Positions 50,891 to 60,063 are shown, counted from the first letter of the stretch. The stretch: 64,000 bases of DNA from an uncultured Lachnospiraceae bacterium (GCA_900550285.1 URRW01000005.1:1-64000), one strand, 5' to 3'. The notes: a model not told the origin generated them from the sequence alone. Made by a program: numbers and translations.

Positions 50891-52519
50891 TTATTCAGCG
50901 ATCTTCTCAACGCCCTGCATTGCCAGCCAGTCTTCCAGACCAAGAGCCTTGATGCCGTCAACGTATGCCTGCCATGCAGCGTCATCGTCTACATCCAGCT
51001 CGCCTGTTACGAACATAGCCTGCTGCTGCTCGAAGTAGTCCAGAATTGCTGTGGAAGTATCCGCATACTGGTCTACCTTGTCCATCTCTACCCAGAAGGA
51101 AGGAATTACGTTCTCTGTCAGGTTGGGCTCGTAAGTCTCCTCAACAGCCTTCTTCTCATCGTAGTTCGGGTTCTCTTCGATGAACTCAAAGCCTTCGGGC
51201 AGGTACTTGGGCAGAGCCTGAGGCCACAGATTGCCCCATGCGTACTGCTCCTGCTCTTCCTCAGACAGAGTAGACATATCGATTGCATGGTAGCCGTCTT
51301 CTTCTTTGTTTACGATCTTGCCTACAGGTCCTTTGTTACATCCGATACCGTTCTCCAGTGCGAATGCGTTATCGAACCAACGGCAGATAACTTCAGGATG
51401 TTCAGCGTTGTCTGTGATAACAGCCTGTGTTCTGTAGGTGTTTGTACCCGGTGTGCTTCTCAGCCACTTACCGCCTTTTTCAACGTTCAGGACAGGAAGT
51501 ACGTCATACGGGGGCTTCTCGGGGCTCTGCGGAATACCGGAGAACTCGTTGCTGCCGTAAGCGATGGATACGCCGTACATATCCTGATTACCTTTACCTT
51601 CCCATGTGGAAGTATCCTGTGTGAACAGCTCTACGTCGATCAGGCCTTTCTCGTACAGGCTGTTGAACCAGCTTAAGAACTCTCTGTATGTGGAGCTGAT
51701 ACCGCCGTAGGTAACTTCCTCGTTCAGCATACCGATACCGGTCTTATCCATCGGGAAGCCAAACCAGCCGGTCATTCCCTCGATGTGCTTGTTGTTCGGG
51801 TCAGCAGAGAACGGGATCTCGTCTGTCGGATCGCCGTTGCCGTTTGCATCCTGATCCTTGAATGCCTGCAGGACTGCCTCGAACTCCTCTGTCGTGGTGG
51901 GCATATCCATGCCTACATTTTTCAGCCAGTCGCTGTTGATGAAAGGAGTGTAACCAACAGTTGTATCATCTACAACGTAAGGGATGGAGTAGATATGGCC
52001 GTCCGGAGCGGTCATCTTCTCTCTTACGCCGGGACGATCCAGCATTGCCGTGATGTTCGGGCAGTACTTCTCGAAGTAGCCTTCCAGCGGGATGAATACG
52101 CCCTGATTTACGCCGTATGTCAGGATCATGCTGTCTGTTAATGTCCAGCCGCCGATTACGTCAGCATAGTCGCCGGAGTTTAAGTCCAGGTTCAGACGCT
52201 CTGTAGCGGTCTCGTAGGGGAAGAGCTTCAGCTCAACGTCTACGCCTGTCTGCTCTTTTAAGATCGGCATCATAACGAATTCGCCTGTGGAGCTGCTGTC
52301 GTCTACGAAGATAGAGAAGCTGTAAGCTCCCTCGTCTACGATCGGCAGGCCCTCTGCATACATCAGGCCGTCTACCTTGCCGTCTGCGTCTACTGTCTGC
52401 TCCTCAACGGGAGTAGCAGCGCCGTTGCCGCCGCCTGCGTTCTCAGAGCCGCCGCAGCCTGCCAGCGTGCCTGCGAACATTGCCGCAACCAGCAGTAATG
52501 CTACTGATTTCTTTTTCAT
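50891..52519 (-). CDS. ABC transporter solute-binding lipoprotein, LplA-like
   Basis: 542 aa. Lipoprotein signal with lipobox LAGC (Cys22), then a type 1 extracellular binding fold of the LplA size class used for complex oligosaccharides. Two permease genes lie directly upstream on the same strand. The codon choice is more biased (frequent CTG, GTA, AAC, few rare codons) than in most neighbours, pointing to high expression. The sugar is unknown. No ATPase gene is in the cluster, so a shared MsmX-type ATPase must energise it. Confidence 0.92.
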   Translation of the reverse strand: MKKKSVALLLVAAMFAGTLAGCGGSENAGGGNGAATPVEEQTVDADGKVDGLMYAEGLPIVDEGAYSFSIFVDDSSSTGEFVMMPILKEQTGVDVELKLFPYETATERLNLDLNSGDYADVIGGWTLTDSMILTYGVNQGVFIPLEGYFEKYCPNITAMLDRPGVREKMTAPDGHIYSIPYVVDDTTVGYTPFINSDWLKNVGMDMPTTTEEFEAVLQAFKDQDANGNGDPTDEIPFSADPNNKHIEGMTGWFGFPMDKTGIGMLNEEVTYGGISSTYREFLSWFNSLYEKGLIDVELFTQDTSTWEGKGNQDMYGVSIAYGSNEFSGIPQSPEKPPYDVLPVLNVEKGGKWLRSTPGTNTYRTQAVITDNAEHPEVICRWFDNAFALENGIGCNKGPVGKIVNKEEDGYHAIDMSTLSEEEQEQYAWGNLWPQALPKYLPEGFEFIEENPNYDEKKAVEETYEPNLTENVIPSFWVEMDKVDQYADTSTAILDYFEQQQAMFVTGELDVDDDAAWQAYVDGIKALGLEDWLAMQGVEKIAE

Positions 52520-52554
52520 TTTACTTTCCTCCTAAAATTTATGCTTCTTTTTAA

Positions 52555-52588
52555 ACGGCATATCCTGTCGTCAGGCAGCATATGCCGT
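52555..52588 (-). other. Stem-loop between permease and binding protein genes
   Basis: ACGGCATAT (52555-52563) and ATATGCCGT (52580-52588) pair, with an inner CCTG/CAGG stem. No T run follows on the minus strand. Such intercistronic hairpins often protect or process mRNA so that the binding protein is made in excess of the permeases. Confidence 0.6.
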
Positions 52589-52612
52589 CACAGCAACAAT
52601 GGAATCCGGGGA

Positions 52613-53548
52613 TCAGCCCTTTACGGAACCGATCATAACGCCCTTTACAAAATGCTTCTGGATGAAAGGATACAGCACCAGTACCGGGATGGAGCTGATG
52701 ATGATCAGGGAGTACTTCATCAGATCCAGCAGCTCCTGCTTCTCTCTCATCGCCGCTCTTGCCTCGGCAGTCGTCGCCGCCTGGGACAGTGCATTCTGGT
52801 TTGTGATCAGGATATTTCTCAGCACGAGCTGTAACGGGTACTTGTCCTGATCGGAGATGTACAGCAATGCGGAGAAGTAAGAGTTCCAGTGGCCTACGCC
52901 GTAGTACAGTACCAGGATCGCGGTGATCGCTGCGGACAGCGGCAGGGCGATCGCAAAGAAGAATCTTCCCTGTGTACAACCGTCGATCTCGGCAGCCTCG
53001 TACAGTTCCTCGGAAATGTTCGTCTGGAAGAAAGTACGGGCAACGATCATGTTGTATACGCTCAAGCATCCGGGCAGGATCAGCGCCCACATGGTGTTCA
53101 GCATCTGCATGTTTCTTACAACCAGGTAGGTAGGGATCATACCGCCGCTGAAGAACATCGTGATCATGTAAAAGATCGTGATGGGCTTCTTGCCGCTGAA
53201 CTTGGATCTGGACAACGCATACGCGGTAGGAAGCGTAACAGCCAGGTTCACAAGAACGCCGAAGAACGTATAAATGATGGAGTTCACGAAACCGGTCATA
53301 ACCAGCTCGTCCTTAAATACTTCCGCATAACCCTTTAACGTAAAGCCGATGGGTCTCCAAAGCACCTTGCCGGCGGATACCGCAGACGGATCACTGATGG
53401 AGGAAATAATAACCCACCACAGCGGATATGCTACAACTAACAGGATCAGTGTCAGGATCACAAAAATGACCGCATCGTAAATGACGTCTTCCCGACAGCG
53501 TTTGATTTTCTTCTTGGAAGTAAATTCCATTTCTCTCGTCTTTTTCAT
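52613..53548 (-). CDS. Carbohydrate ABC transporter permease, LplC/MalG type
   Basis: 311 aa with six transmembrane helices. The EAA loop that contacts the ATPase is EELYEAAEIDGCTQGRFFFAIALPLS. The N-terminus is cytoplasmic and basic. It pairs with the permease at 53561-54490 (12-bp gap). AGGAGGAAAC precedes the ATG. Confidence 0.93.
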   Translation of the reverse strand: MKKTREMEFTSKKKIKRCREDVIYDAVIFVILTLILLVVAYPLWWVIISSISDPSAVSAGKVLWRPIGFTLKGYAEVFKDELVMTGFVNSIIYTFFGVLVNLAVTLPTAYALSRSKFSGKKPITIFYMITMFFSGGMIPTYLVVRNMQMLNTMWALILPGCLSVYNMIVARTFFQTNISEELYEAAEIDGCTQGRFFFAIALPLSAAITAILVLYYGVGHWNSYFSALLYISDQDKYPLQLVLRNILITNQNALSQAATTAEARAAMREKQELLDLMKYSLIIISSIPVLVLYPFIQKHFVKGVMIGSVKG

Positions 53549-53560
53549 GTTTCCTCCTTC

Positions 53561-54490
53561 TTACCACAGGCTGTTGCCAGACAGCTTGTCCGCCGCCTTA
53601 TTCACGATGATGATCATAACAAGGTTGATCAGCGTGTTGAACAGGCCGATTGCAGTGGAGTACGACATATCATTGTTGATCATACCGACCTTATACACAT
53701 AAGTGGAAATGATCTCGGATACCTGCAGGTTCAAGTCGTTCTGCAGCAGGTAAGCCTTCTCGAAGCCGATGGACAGGATGCTGCCGCAGTTCATGATCAG
53801 CAGGATCGTTGCGGTCGGCAGGATCGAAGGAAGGTCGATATGACGGATCAGCTGGAACTTGGTCGCGCCGTCAACCTTCGCCGCCTCATGCAGCTCGGGG
53901 CTGATACCGGACAGCGCCGCGAAGTAAATAACGGAGTTCCATCCCATTGTCTGCCATACGCCCGTCCATGTATAAATGTGACGCCAGTATTCCTTCTTCG
54001 CCATCAGGTTGACGGAATCGCCGCCGAACATCTTGATGACATTGCCAATCACGCCGACGGAAGGAGACAGGAACAGGATGATCATACCACACATAACCAC
54101 GGCGGAAATGAAGTTCGGCGCATAGGTTACAGTCTGGATCACCTTGCGGTATCTCTTATGTCTGAAGGAGTTCAGCATCAGGGCAAGGATGATCGGGATC
54201 GGGAAAGATACGATCAATCCGTATAAGCTCAGGATCAGGGTATTCTTGATCGTCATTTCAAAATACGGCGAATCAAAGAATCTCTGGAAGTAGTACAGGC
54301 CCACCCACGGGCTGTTCCAGATACCAGCCTTCGCGTTGTAGCGGCGGAATGCGATCTGTACGCCGTACATCGGAATGTAGCTGAAAATAAATGTCAGGAT
54401 GATGCCGGGAACGCAAAACAGGTACAAGGACAGGTCTCTTTTAAATGTCCGTTTTGCATTTCCTTTCTTTTTAGGTTGCTTAGCTTTCAT
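53561..54490 (-). CDS. Carbohydrate ABC transporter permease, LplB type
   Basis: 309 aa, six transmembrane helices, basic N-terminus (MKAKQPKKKGNAKR). The EAA motif is PELHEAAKVDGATKFQLIRHIDLPSI. First gene of the importer operon, driven by the strong promoter at 54657-54685 with a leader of about 160 nt. Confidence 0.93.
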   Translation of the reverse strand: MKAKQPKKKGNAKRTFKRDLSLYLFCVPGIILTFIFSYIPMYGVQIAFRRYNAKAGIWNSPWVGLYYFQRFFDSPYFEMTIKNTLILSLYGLIVSFPIPIILALMLNSFRHKRYRKVIQTVTYAPNFISAVVMCGMIILFLSPSVGVIGNVIKMFGGDSVNLMAKKEYWRHIYTWTGVWQTMGWNSVIYFAALSGISPELHEAAKVDGATKFQLIRHIDLPSILPTATILLIMNCGSILSIGFEKAYLLQNDLNLQVSEIISTYVYKVGMINNDMSYSTAIGLFNTLINLVMIIIVNKAADKLSGNSLW

Positions 54491-54656
54491 ACACTTCTCC
54501 CTTCTTTTGTGCTGCGCTTGTATAACTTATCCGCTCAGCCCACGCCTATGAACATATTTGTGAACATTATTTTGTGGCGGCTTCAGTTTCTTTTTTAGAG
54601 GTGTAATAAAAAGTGTCAAATCTTTATAAAATTTCATGTGAAATTATTATGTATAA

Positions 54657-54685
54657 ATAATAATCTACCTGCTTCCCGTTGTCAA
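54657..54685 (-). promoter_or_regulatory. Promoter of the LplBCA-type importer operon
   Basis: Minus strand TTGACA (54680-54685), a 17-bp spacer and TATTAT (54657-54662). Upstream (54690-54800) the DNA is very AT-rich, with TGAACAAAAG repeated head to tail at 54781-54800 on this strand. ATGAACAT/TGTGAACAT repeats lie downstream near 54549-54567. These are candidate activator or repressor sites. The non-coding stretch 54491-54900 holds this and the divergent promoter. Confidence 0.85.
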
Positions 54686-54821
54686 TATTTTTGCGTTTTT
54701 TCTTTCTTTTTATACTTTTTTCACATTTTTAATCGCTTTTTCAGCTCTCTTTTTTGTTCAAGTTGTTTTAACACTTTTTACTTTTGTTCACTTTTGTTCA
54801 TTTTCCGTGTTGTTTCCGCGC

Positions 54822-54850
54822 TTGTACATCTGTTTGCACAATGGTATAAT
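54822..54850 (+). promoter_or_regulatory. Promoter of the CBM9-like gene
   Basis: TTGTAC (54822-54827), a 17-bp spacer and TATAAT (54845-54850) with an extended -10 TG. Start codon about 50 bp downstream. Confidence 0.82.
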
Positions 54851-54900
54851 GGGCGTAATAACAGCGCCGTTTTCCAACCGCGCAGAAAAGAGGTAATGCT

Positions 54901-55959
54901 ATGAGCAAGATCAACATCCCCATTCCTGCCGTCGATTTCCAGCCTCCGGTTTATGTATGCCGCCGCGCTGCCGGCGAATTTACGCTGGACGGCAGGCTCG
55001 ACAAGCCTTTCTGGGAAAATGCCCCCTGGACGGACGCTTTTCTGGACATCGAAGGCAGCCACATGCCCCTGCCCCGTTTTCTTACCCGTGCAAAAATGCT
55101 CTGGGACGATGAAAACATCTACTTCGGCGCTCAGCTGGACGGCGACGAGATCTGGGGGCATATTACGGACCGTGACGCCGTAATCTTTTACGACAACGAT
55201 TTCGAGATCTTCATCGATCCCGACTCCGATACCCAGCAGTATTACGAGTTTGAAATGAACGTACTGAACACCGTCTGGGATCTGTTCCTTCCTATTGCAT
55301 ACAGAGACGGCGGCGACGCGTTAAACGGCTTTGATTATCACGGCCTGCGTACTGCGGTCCATGTGGACGGCACAGTCAACGACCCTTCCGCCAAAAACAA
55401 CAGCTGGTCCGTTGAGGTGGTGATCCCTTTCGCTTCTTTAAATGAATGCCTGCCCGGACAGCCGGTTCCTGCATCCGGCGATTTTTACCGCCTGAACTTC
55501 TCCCGTGTCCAGTGGAAAGTGGACGTGGATGAGAACGGCTACCACAAGCGCACCGACGAAAACGGCAAACCGCTTCCCGAGGACAACTGGGTATGGGCGC
55601 CCACCGGCGTGATCAACATCCATTATCCCGAGCTGTGGGGCTTTTTGTTCTTCGCGGGCGAAAACGACAGCGAAACAGCCTTTTCCATCCCCGAGGATGA
55701 GAAGCGCAAGTGGGAGCTGCGCAAGCTTTACTATGCGGAAAAGATCCACTTCGACCTGCACGGCTGCTACACCGCCGACATCGACGTTCTCAAGGCGATC
55801 CTGAAAGAGTACGCCCCGAACGAAAAGAATACTTCTGTAAGGGAAGGGCTTGCCTATACCGTCGAGGCGACCTCCCACGGCTTCGAGCTTTCCTGCCCCG
55901 CAGAGGAGGACGGTCATGAGATCGTGCTCTTTGGCAACGGCAAGGTAAAAAAGATCTGA
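54901..55959 (+). CDS. CBM9-like carbohydrate-binding protein
   Basis: 352 aa. The opening GEFTLDGRLDKPFWENAPWTDAFLDI, the strand RAKMLWDDENIYFGAQLD, DNDFEIFIDPDSDTQQYYEFEMN and the closing FSRVQWKVDVD are typical of family 9 carbohydrate-binding (DOMON-like) modules. No signal peptide or catalytic domain is visible, so it is an odd, apparently cytoplasmic stand-alone module with a ~100-residue C-terminal extension. It is divergent from the importer operon, with its own promoter and terminator, and is probably regulated with it. Confidence 0.86.
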   Translation: MSKINIPIPAVDFQPPVYVCRRAAGEFTLDGRLDKPFWENAPWTDAFLDIEGSHMPLPRFLTRAKMLWDDENIYFGAQLDGDEIWGHITDRDAVIFYDNDFEIFIDPDSDTQQYYEFEMNVLNTVWDLFLPIAYRDGGDALNGFDYHGLRTAVHVDGTVNDPSAKNNSWSVEVVIPFASLNECLPGQPVPASGDFYRLNFSRVQWKVDVDENGYHKRTDENGKPLPEDNWVWAPTGVINIHYPELWGFLFFAGENDSETAFSIPEDEKRKWELRKLYYAEKIHFDLHGCYTADIDVLKAILKEYAPNEKNTSVREGLAYTVEATSHGFELSCPAEEDGHEIVLFGNGKVKKI

Positions 55960-56016
55960 ACGCCGTCGGAAAATAAAACAGAATTTAAAAAAGTGTGCGC
56001 CTTGGCGCATACAAGC

Positions 56017-56060
56017 AAGAACGGGAATGAGACTTCCGCCTCATTCCCGTTCTTTTCTTC
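56017..56060. terminator. Terminator between the CBM9-like gene and rpe
   Basis: AAGAACGGGAATGAG (56017-56031) pairs with CTCATTCCCGTTCTT (56040-56054) around 8 bases, followed by TTCTTCT on the plus strand. It can end both convergent transcripts. Confidence 0.85.
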
Positions 56061-56068
56061 TATCTTGA

Positions 56069-56737
56069 TCACGCTTCCCCGTTTTTACGGCGGATTACTT
56101 CCATGATCTCCGCCGCCCTTTTCGCAGGATCGCCAAACACCGAAGAGCCTGCCACGAGCACGTCCGCGCCCGCGTCCAGCACCATTTCCGCGTTGTCTGC
56201 GCCGATGCCGCCGTCCACTTCCAGCTCGATCCGCCGTCCGCATGCGGAGATCATCTCCGATGCGCGGCGGATGCGTTCCGTCGCCTCCGGATTATACTTC
56301 TGCCCGCCAAATCCCGGCTCCACGCTCATGATCAGCAAAAGATCCATGCAGTCCAAATATTCTGCCGCCGCTTCCAGATCCGTGCCCGGCTTGATGGAAA
56401 CTCCCGCCCGGCAGCCTGTGCTGTGGATCAGGTCGATTGTCCCTCTCACGTCTGCACAGGCTTCCAGATGAAACGTAATAATGTCCGCGCCCGCCTTTGC
56501 AAAGGCTTCCACATAGCGTTCCGGCTCAATGATCATCAGGTGTACGTCCAGAACCATATCGCAGGATCTGCGGATGGACTCCACAACGCACATGCCGTAC
56601 GACAGCGCCGGCACAAACATGCCGTCCATCACGTCGATGTGCAGGTATTTCGCCCCCGCCCTTTTTACCTCCTCAATCTGTTCTCCCAGCCTCATGATGT
56701 CTGCCGCCAAAATAGACGGAGCCAGAATCTTCTCCAT
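56069..56737 (-). CDS. rpe: Ribulose-phosphate 3-epimerase
   Basis: 222-aa TIM barrel that interconverts ribulose-5-phosphate and xylulose-5-phosphate. APSILAADIMRLGEQI, LHIDVMDGMFVPALSYG, MSVEPGFGGQKYNP and LEVDGGIGADNA are conserved. ATG 56737 has GAAAGGAG. It follows the transketolase pair by 13 bp, forming a non-oxidative pentose phosphate unit. Confidence 0.96.
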   Translation of the reverse strand: MEKILAPSILAADIMRLGEQIEEVKRAGAKYLHIDVMDGMFVPALSYGMCVVESIRRSCDMVLDVHLMIIEPERYVEAFAKAGADIITFHLEACADVRGTIDLIHSTGCRAGVSIKPGTDLEAAAEYLDCMDLLLIMSVEPGFGGQKYNPEATERIRRASEMISACGRRIELEVDGGIGADNAEMVLDAGADVLVAGSSVFGDPAKRAAEIMEVIRRKNGEA

Positions 56738-56750
56738 GAAATCTCCTTTC

Positions 56751-57695
56751 TTATCGGGTCGCAAATTCTTTCACACGTCTGTAAACGCCTTCGCCGTCCA
56801 GACCATATTTTACCAGCAGCGCCGCCGCGGAACCGGATTCCCCGAACACATCGTTGATGCCGATGCGGCATACGGGCGTCGGGCAAAGCTCGGAAAGTGC
56901 CTCGCACACTGCGCTGCCCAGACCGCCGATCACGGAATGCTCTTCCGCCGTCACTACCTTTCCTGTCTTCTTCGCACTCTTTACGATCAGCTCCGTATCC
57001 AGAGGCTTGATCGTGTGAATGTTGATCACTTCTGCGCTCACGCCTTCAGCCGCCAGCTTCTCCGCAGCCTCCAGCGCAGAATTTACAAGGATGCCCGTCG
57101 CAACGATCGTCACGTCCGTACCTTCCCTTAATACAACGCCCTTGCCCATCTCAAACGTATAATCGGGGCGGTCGTTGATGACCGGGACTGCCGAACGTCC
57201 GAAACGCATATATACAGGCCCTTCATGCTCGATTGCGGCTTTTACGCATGCCCTTGCCTCTACCGCATCGGCAGGATTTAAAATCACCATGCCCGGGATC
57301 GTGCGCATCAGGGCGATGTCCTCGTTGCACTGATGGGTCGCGCCGTCCTCGCCGACCGTAATGCCCGCATGGGTCGCGCCGATCTTTACGTTTAAGTGGG
57401 GATATCCGATGGAATTGCGCACCTGCTCAAACGCCCTTCCTGCCGCGAACATTGCAAACGTGCTCGCCACCGGGATTTTTCCTACAAGGGACAGGCCCGC
57501 CGCCATGCCCATCATGTTTGCTTCCGCGATACCGCAGTCGATGTGGCGCTCGGGAAATTTCTTTTTAAATACGCTGGTCTTTGTTGCAGCCGCAAGATCT
57601 GCGTCCAGCACGACCAGATTCGGATATGTCTCGCCCAGTTCAGCCAGCATTTCCCCATAGGCTTCTCTGGTTGCAATCTTTTTTACTTCTGACAT
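56751..57695 (-). CDS. Transketolase, C-terminal subunit
   Basis: 314 aa. Pyrimidine-binding and C-terminal domains of a split transketolase: DADLAAATKTSVFKKKFPERHIDCGIAEANMMGMAAGL, GVTHAGITVGEDG-like GATHAGITVGEDGATHQ, and a C-terminal Rossmann-like domain. It works with the N-terminal subunit encoded just upstream (13-bp overlap) to move two-carbon ketol units with thiamine diphosphate. Confidence 0.95.
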   Translation of the reverse strand: MSEVKKIATREAYGEMLAELGETYPNLVVLDADLAAATKTSVFKKKFPERHIDCGIAEANMMGMAAGLSLVGKIPVASTFAMFAAGRAFEQVRNSIGYPHLNVKIGATHAGITVGEDGATHQCNEDIALMRTIPGMVILNPADAVEARACVKAAIEHEGPVYMRFGRSAVPVINDRPDYTFEMGKGVVLREGTDVTIVATGILVNSALEAAEKLAAEGVSAEVINIHTIKPLDTELIVKSAKKTGKVVTAEEHSVIGGLGSAVCEALSELCPTPVCRIGINDVFGESGSAAALLVKYGLDGEGVYRRVKEFATR

Positions 57696-58522
57696 AATGC
57701 TTCACCGATCCTTTCCAGATCTGCCATCGCGATCTTGTACTCTTCATCGTTGGGCGCTTTGCCGTGCCAGCCTACCTGGCCTTCCATAAAGGATACGCCT
57801 TTGCCCTTTACCGTGCGGGCGATGATCGCCGTCGGCATTCCCTTTACCGTCTTTGCCTCGTCAAACGCCGCGCGCAGCTGCGCCATATCGTTGCCGTCCT
57901 CCACATTGATCACATGGAAATTGAACGCTTCAAACTTCTTATCCAGCGGAAGCGGGGAGCATACCTCGTCCAGCGTTCCGTCGATCTGCATATTATTAAA
58001 GTCTACGATCACAACAAGGTTGTCCAGATGCTTAAAGCCCGCCATCATGGAAGCTTCCCATACCTGTCCCTCTTCCGTCTCGCCGTCTCCTAACAGCGTA
58101 TATACGCGGAAATCCTCGCCGGACATCTTCGCGCCCAGAGCCATCCCGACCGCCGCAGAAATCCCCTGTCCAAGGGAACCGGTGGACATCTCAACGCCGG
58201 GAACTTCCTGCATACAGGGATGTCCCTGCAGATAGGAACCCAGATGGCGCAGGGTCGCAAGATCCTCTACCGGGAAATACCCTTTATGCGCCAGAGCGGA
58301 ATAAAGCCCCGGAGCCGTATGCCCCTTTGACAAAACAAATCTGTCCCGATCCGCTTTTTTCGGATCCTTGGGATCAACGTTCATCTCTTCAAAATAAAGA
58401 TATGTAAAAATATCCGCAGCCGAAAGAGATCCGCCGGGATGTCCGGCTTTTGCGCCGTGCACTGCAGTCACAATGCCCTTGCGGACTTCGTTCGCCATCC
58501 GGGCAAGCTCTAAATTATCCAT
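57683..58522 (-). CDS. Transketolase, N-terminal subunit
   Basis: 279 aa. Thiamine-diphosphate-binding half: VHGAKAGHPGGSLSAADI, DRFVLSKGHTAPGLYSALA, LGDGETEEGQVWEA (the GDG...N Mg/ThDP site ends in VIVDFNN). ATG 58522 has GGAGGAAAGCATAC. First gene of the unit with the C-terminal subunit and rpe. Confidence 0.95.
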   Translation of the reverse strand: MDNLELARMANEVRKGIVTAVHGAKAGHPGGSLSAADIFTYLYFEEMNVDPKDPKKADRDRFVLSKGHTAPGLYSALAHKGYFPVEDLATLRHLGSYLQGHPCMQEVPGVEMSTGSLGQGISAAVGMALGAKMSGEDFRVYTLLGDGETEEGQVWEASMMAGFKHLDNLVVIVDFNNMQIDGTLDEVCSPLPLDKKFEAFNFHVINVEDGNDMAQLRAAFDEAKTVKGMPTAIIARTVKGKGVSFMEGQVGWHGKAPNDEEYKIAMADLERIGEALCQK

Positions 58523-58565
58523 GTATGCTTTCCTCCGTTTTTTCTGGTTATTTCTGCTTCTATAT

Positions 58566-58591
58566 TTGTACACGCATCCGTGTGTACACAA
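58566..58591. promoter_or_regulatory. Palindrome upstream of the transketolase operon
   Basis: TTGTACACGC and GTGTGTACACAA form an imperfect inverted repeat about 45 bp before the start codon. A TTGACG lies further upstream on the minus strand, with AT-rich -10 candidates (TATGAT, ATAAAT). The site probably lies at or just after the transcription start and looks like a repressor operator; the regulator is unknown. Confidence 0.55.
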
Positions 58592-58692
58592 TATTCTCTC
58601 CTATATTTATCATATTTCACTGCAGACCGTCAACCCTTACAACAGGATTCTGTCTGAAATCGCCGTCAAAACACCTGCTTTCCTCTTCGATG

Positions 58693-59955
58693 CTACCCGA
58701 CGATCCTCCTTACCGTGATGATCGGCCTGTAGGTGGCATATCCGTATTTGATCCCCGTCCTCGGCGTGCTGGCGTGCACGATCCTGCCGCCGCCCAGATA
58801 CAGCGCCACATGTCCCGCATAGCAAATAATGTCGCCGGCCTGCGCTTCTTCATAGGAAACTTCCCTTCCCGCCGTCCTCTGCGCGGTGGAATTGCGCGGG
58901 ATGCTGTAGCCGTACTGTTTGTATACAGACTGGATAAATCCGGAGCAGTCCGCCCCGTCCGTCAGGCTCGTCCCACCTGCTACATACGGATTGCCTACGA
59001 ACTGGCAGGCATACGCCGCAATGTCGCTTCCGCTGGAACCGGTCGCCGGCGGAACCGTCTTGGAGCCGGTCTTTGAGGATGTGACTGCCGAAGTGCTTCC
59101 GGACGTTTTCTTGGCGGAAGCAGTCTGCGTCCCTGCCTCAGCGGCTTTCTTTGCAGCCTCCGCAGCCTTTCTGCGCTCCTCCTCCGCACGGATGATCGCG
59201 TTTTCCTCTTCATCGAGCTTTGCAATCTCTGCATTCTGCTGCTTGATCAGCGCCTTGTACGCGGACGCCTCCTGACGCATTTTTGCGATCTGCACATCGT
59301 AATCGCTGGACGCCGCCTTTTTCTCATCCAAAAGGGACTGCATGGCAGTCTTTTCCTCTTCCAGCTCATATTTCTGGGCTTCCAGATCGCTCTTTTTATC
59401 TTCCAGATCGTTCTTCTTCTCCGCCACCTCTTCCTTGATCAGAATATAGCGGTTGAGCATCTGCCGGTCATATTCGTACAGCTTCTCGATATAGGTCGCC
59501 TGATTGAGCATATCGCTCCAGTTGGACGCCTGCACCATGATCTCGATGTATTCCGCATCGCCCTTTTTATAAAGATAGCGGATCCGCTTTTTCATCGCCT
59601 GATACTGGGCTTCCTCCTGCGCCTTGGCGGCGTCGTAGTCCTCCTGCGCCTTGGCGATCTGCCCCTCCGTCTCCACGATCTGATCTTCCATCAGGCTGAC
59701 GCTGGCAATAACCTCCACAAGCTGCGCGTCCAGCTCGTTGATCTCCTCCTGCAGCACCTCCTGCTCTTCTTCCAGATCGTTTAATTTTCCCTGACTCTCC
59801 TTATACTGGCTCTGGGTGCTCTTCTGTTCGTTTTTCTTATTCTCGCGCTCCTGCTGGATCTCCTCGCGCGTCCTTGCCGCATAAACGCAGACCGGCTGTC
59901 CTGCCAGCGATACCGCCAGCACTGCTGCCACAAGTCCTTTCCAGTGTTTCCGCAT
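58693..59955 (-). CDS. NlpC/P60 (C40) endopeptidase with N-terminal coiled coil
   Basis: 420 aa. Signal peptide (about 1-26, ending VYAA), a long coiled coil (about 28-260) of the FtsX-activated peptidoglycan-hydrolase type, an Ala/Lys/Ser/Thr linker, and a C-terminal NlpC/P60 domain (about 305-420) with Cys in GADCSGFIQSV, His in AGHVALYLGGG and a third polar residue in IVHAST. It cleaves peptide stems of the cell wall. The layout resembles CwlO/PcsB. Confidence 0.92.
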   Translation of the reverse strand: MRKHWKGLVAAVLAVSLAGQPVCVYAARTREEIQQERENKKNEQKSTQSQYKESQGKLNDLEEEQEVLQEEINELDAQLVEVIASVSLMEDQIVETEGQIAKAQEDYDAAKAQEEAQYQAMKKRIRYLYKKGDAEYIEIMVQASNWSDMLNQATYIEKLYEYDRQMLNRYILIKEEVAEKKNDLEDKKSDLEAQKYELEEEKTAMQSLLDEKKAASSDYDVQIAKMRQEASAYKALIKQQNAEIAKLDEEENAIIRAEEERRKAAEAAKKAAEAGTQTASAKKTSGSTSAVTSSKTGSKTVPPATGSSGSDIAAYACQFVGNPYVAGGTSLTDGADCSGFIQSVYKQYGYSIPRNSTAQRTAGREVSYEEAQAGDIICYAGHVALYLGGGRIVHASTPRTGIKYGYATYRPIITVRRIVG

Positions 59956-60063
59956 CCGTCTTCCCCTTCTTCTTCCGTATCAGATTTCCCGCCGTCTGCC
60001 CCTTCGTCCCGGCAGACAGCTTAAAACTTCCCCCGAAGCTCATATCCTGTTATAGTATACAAC

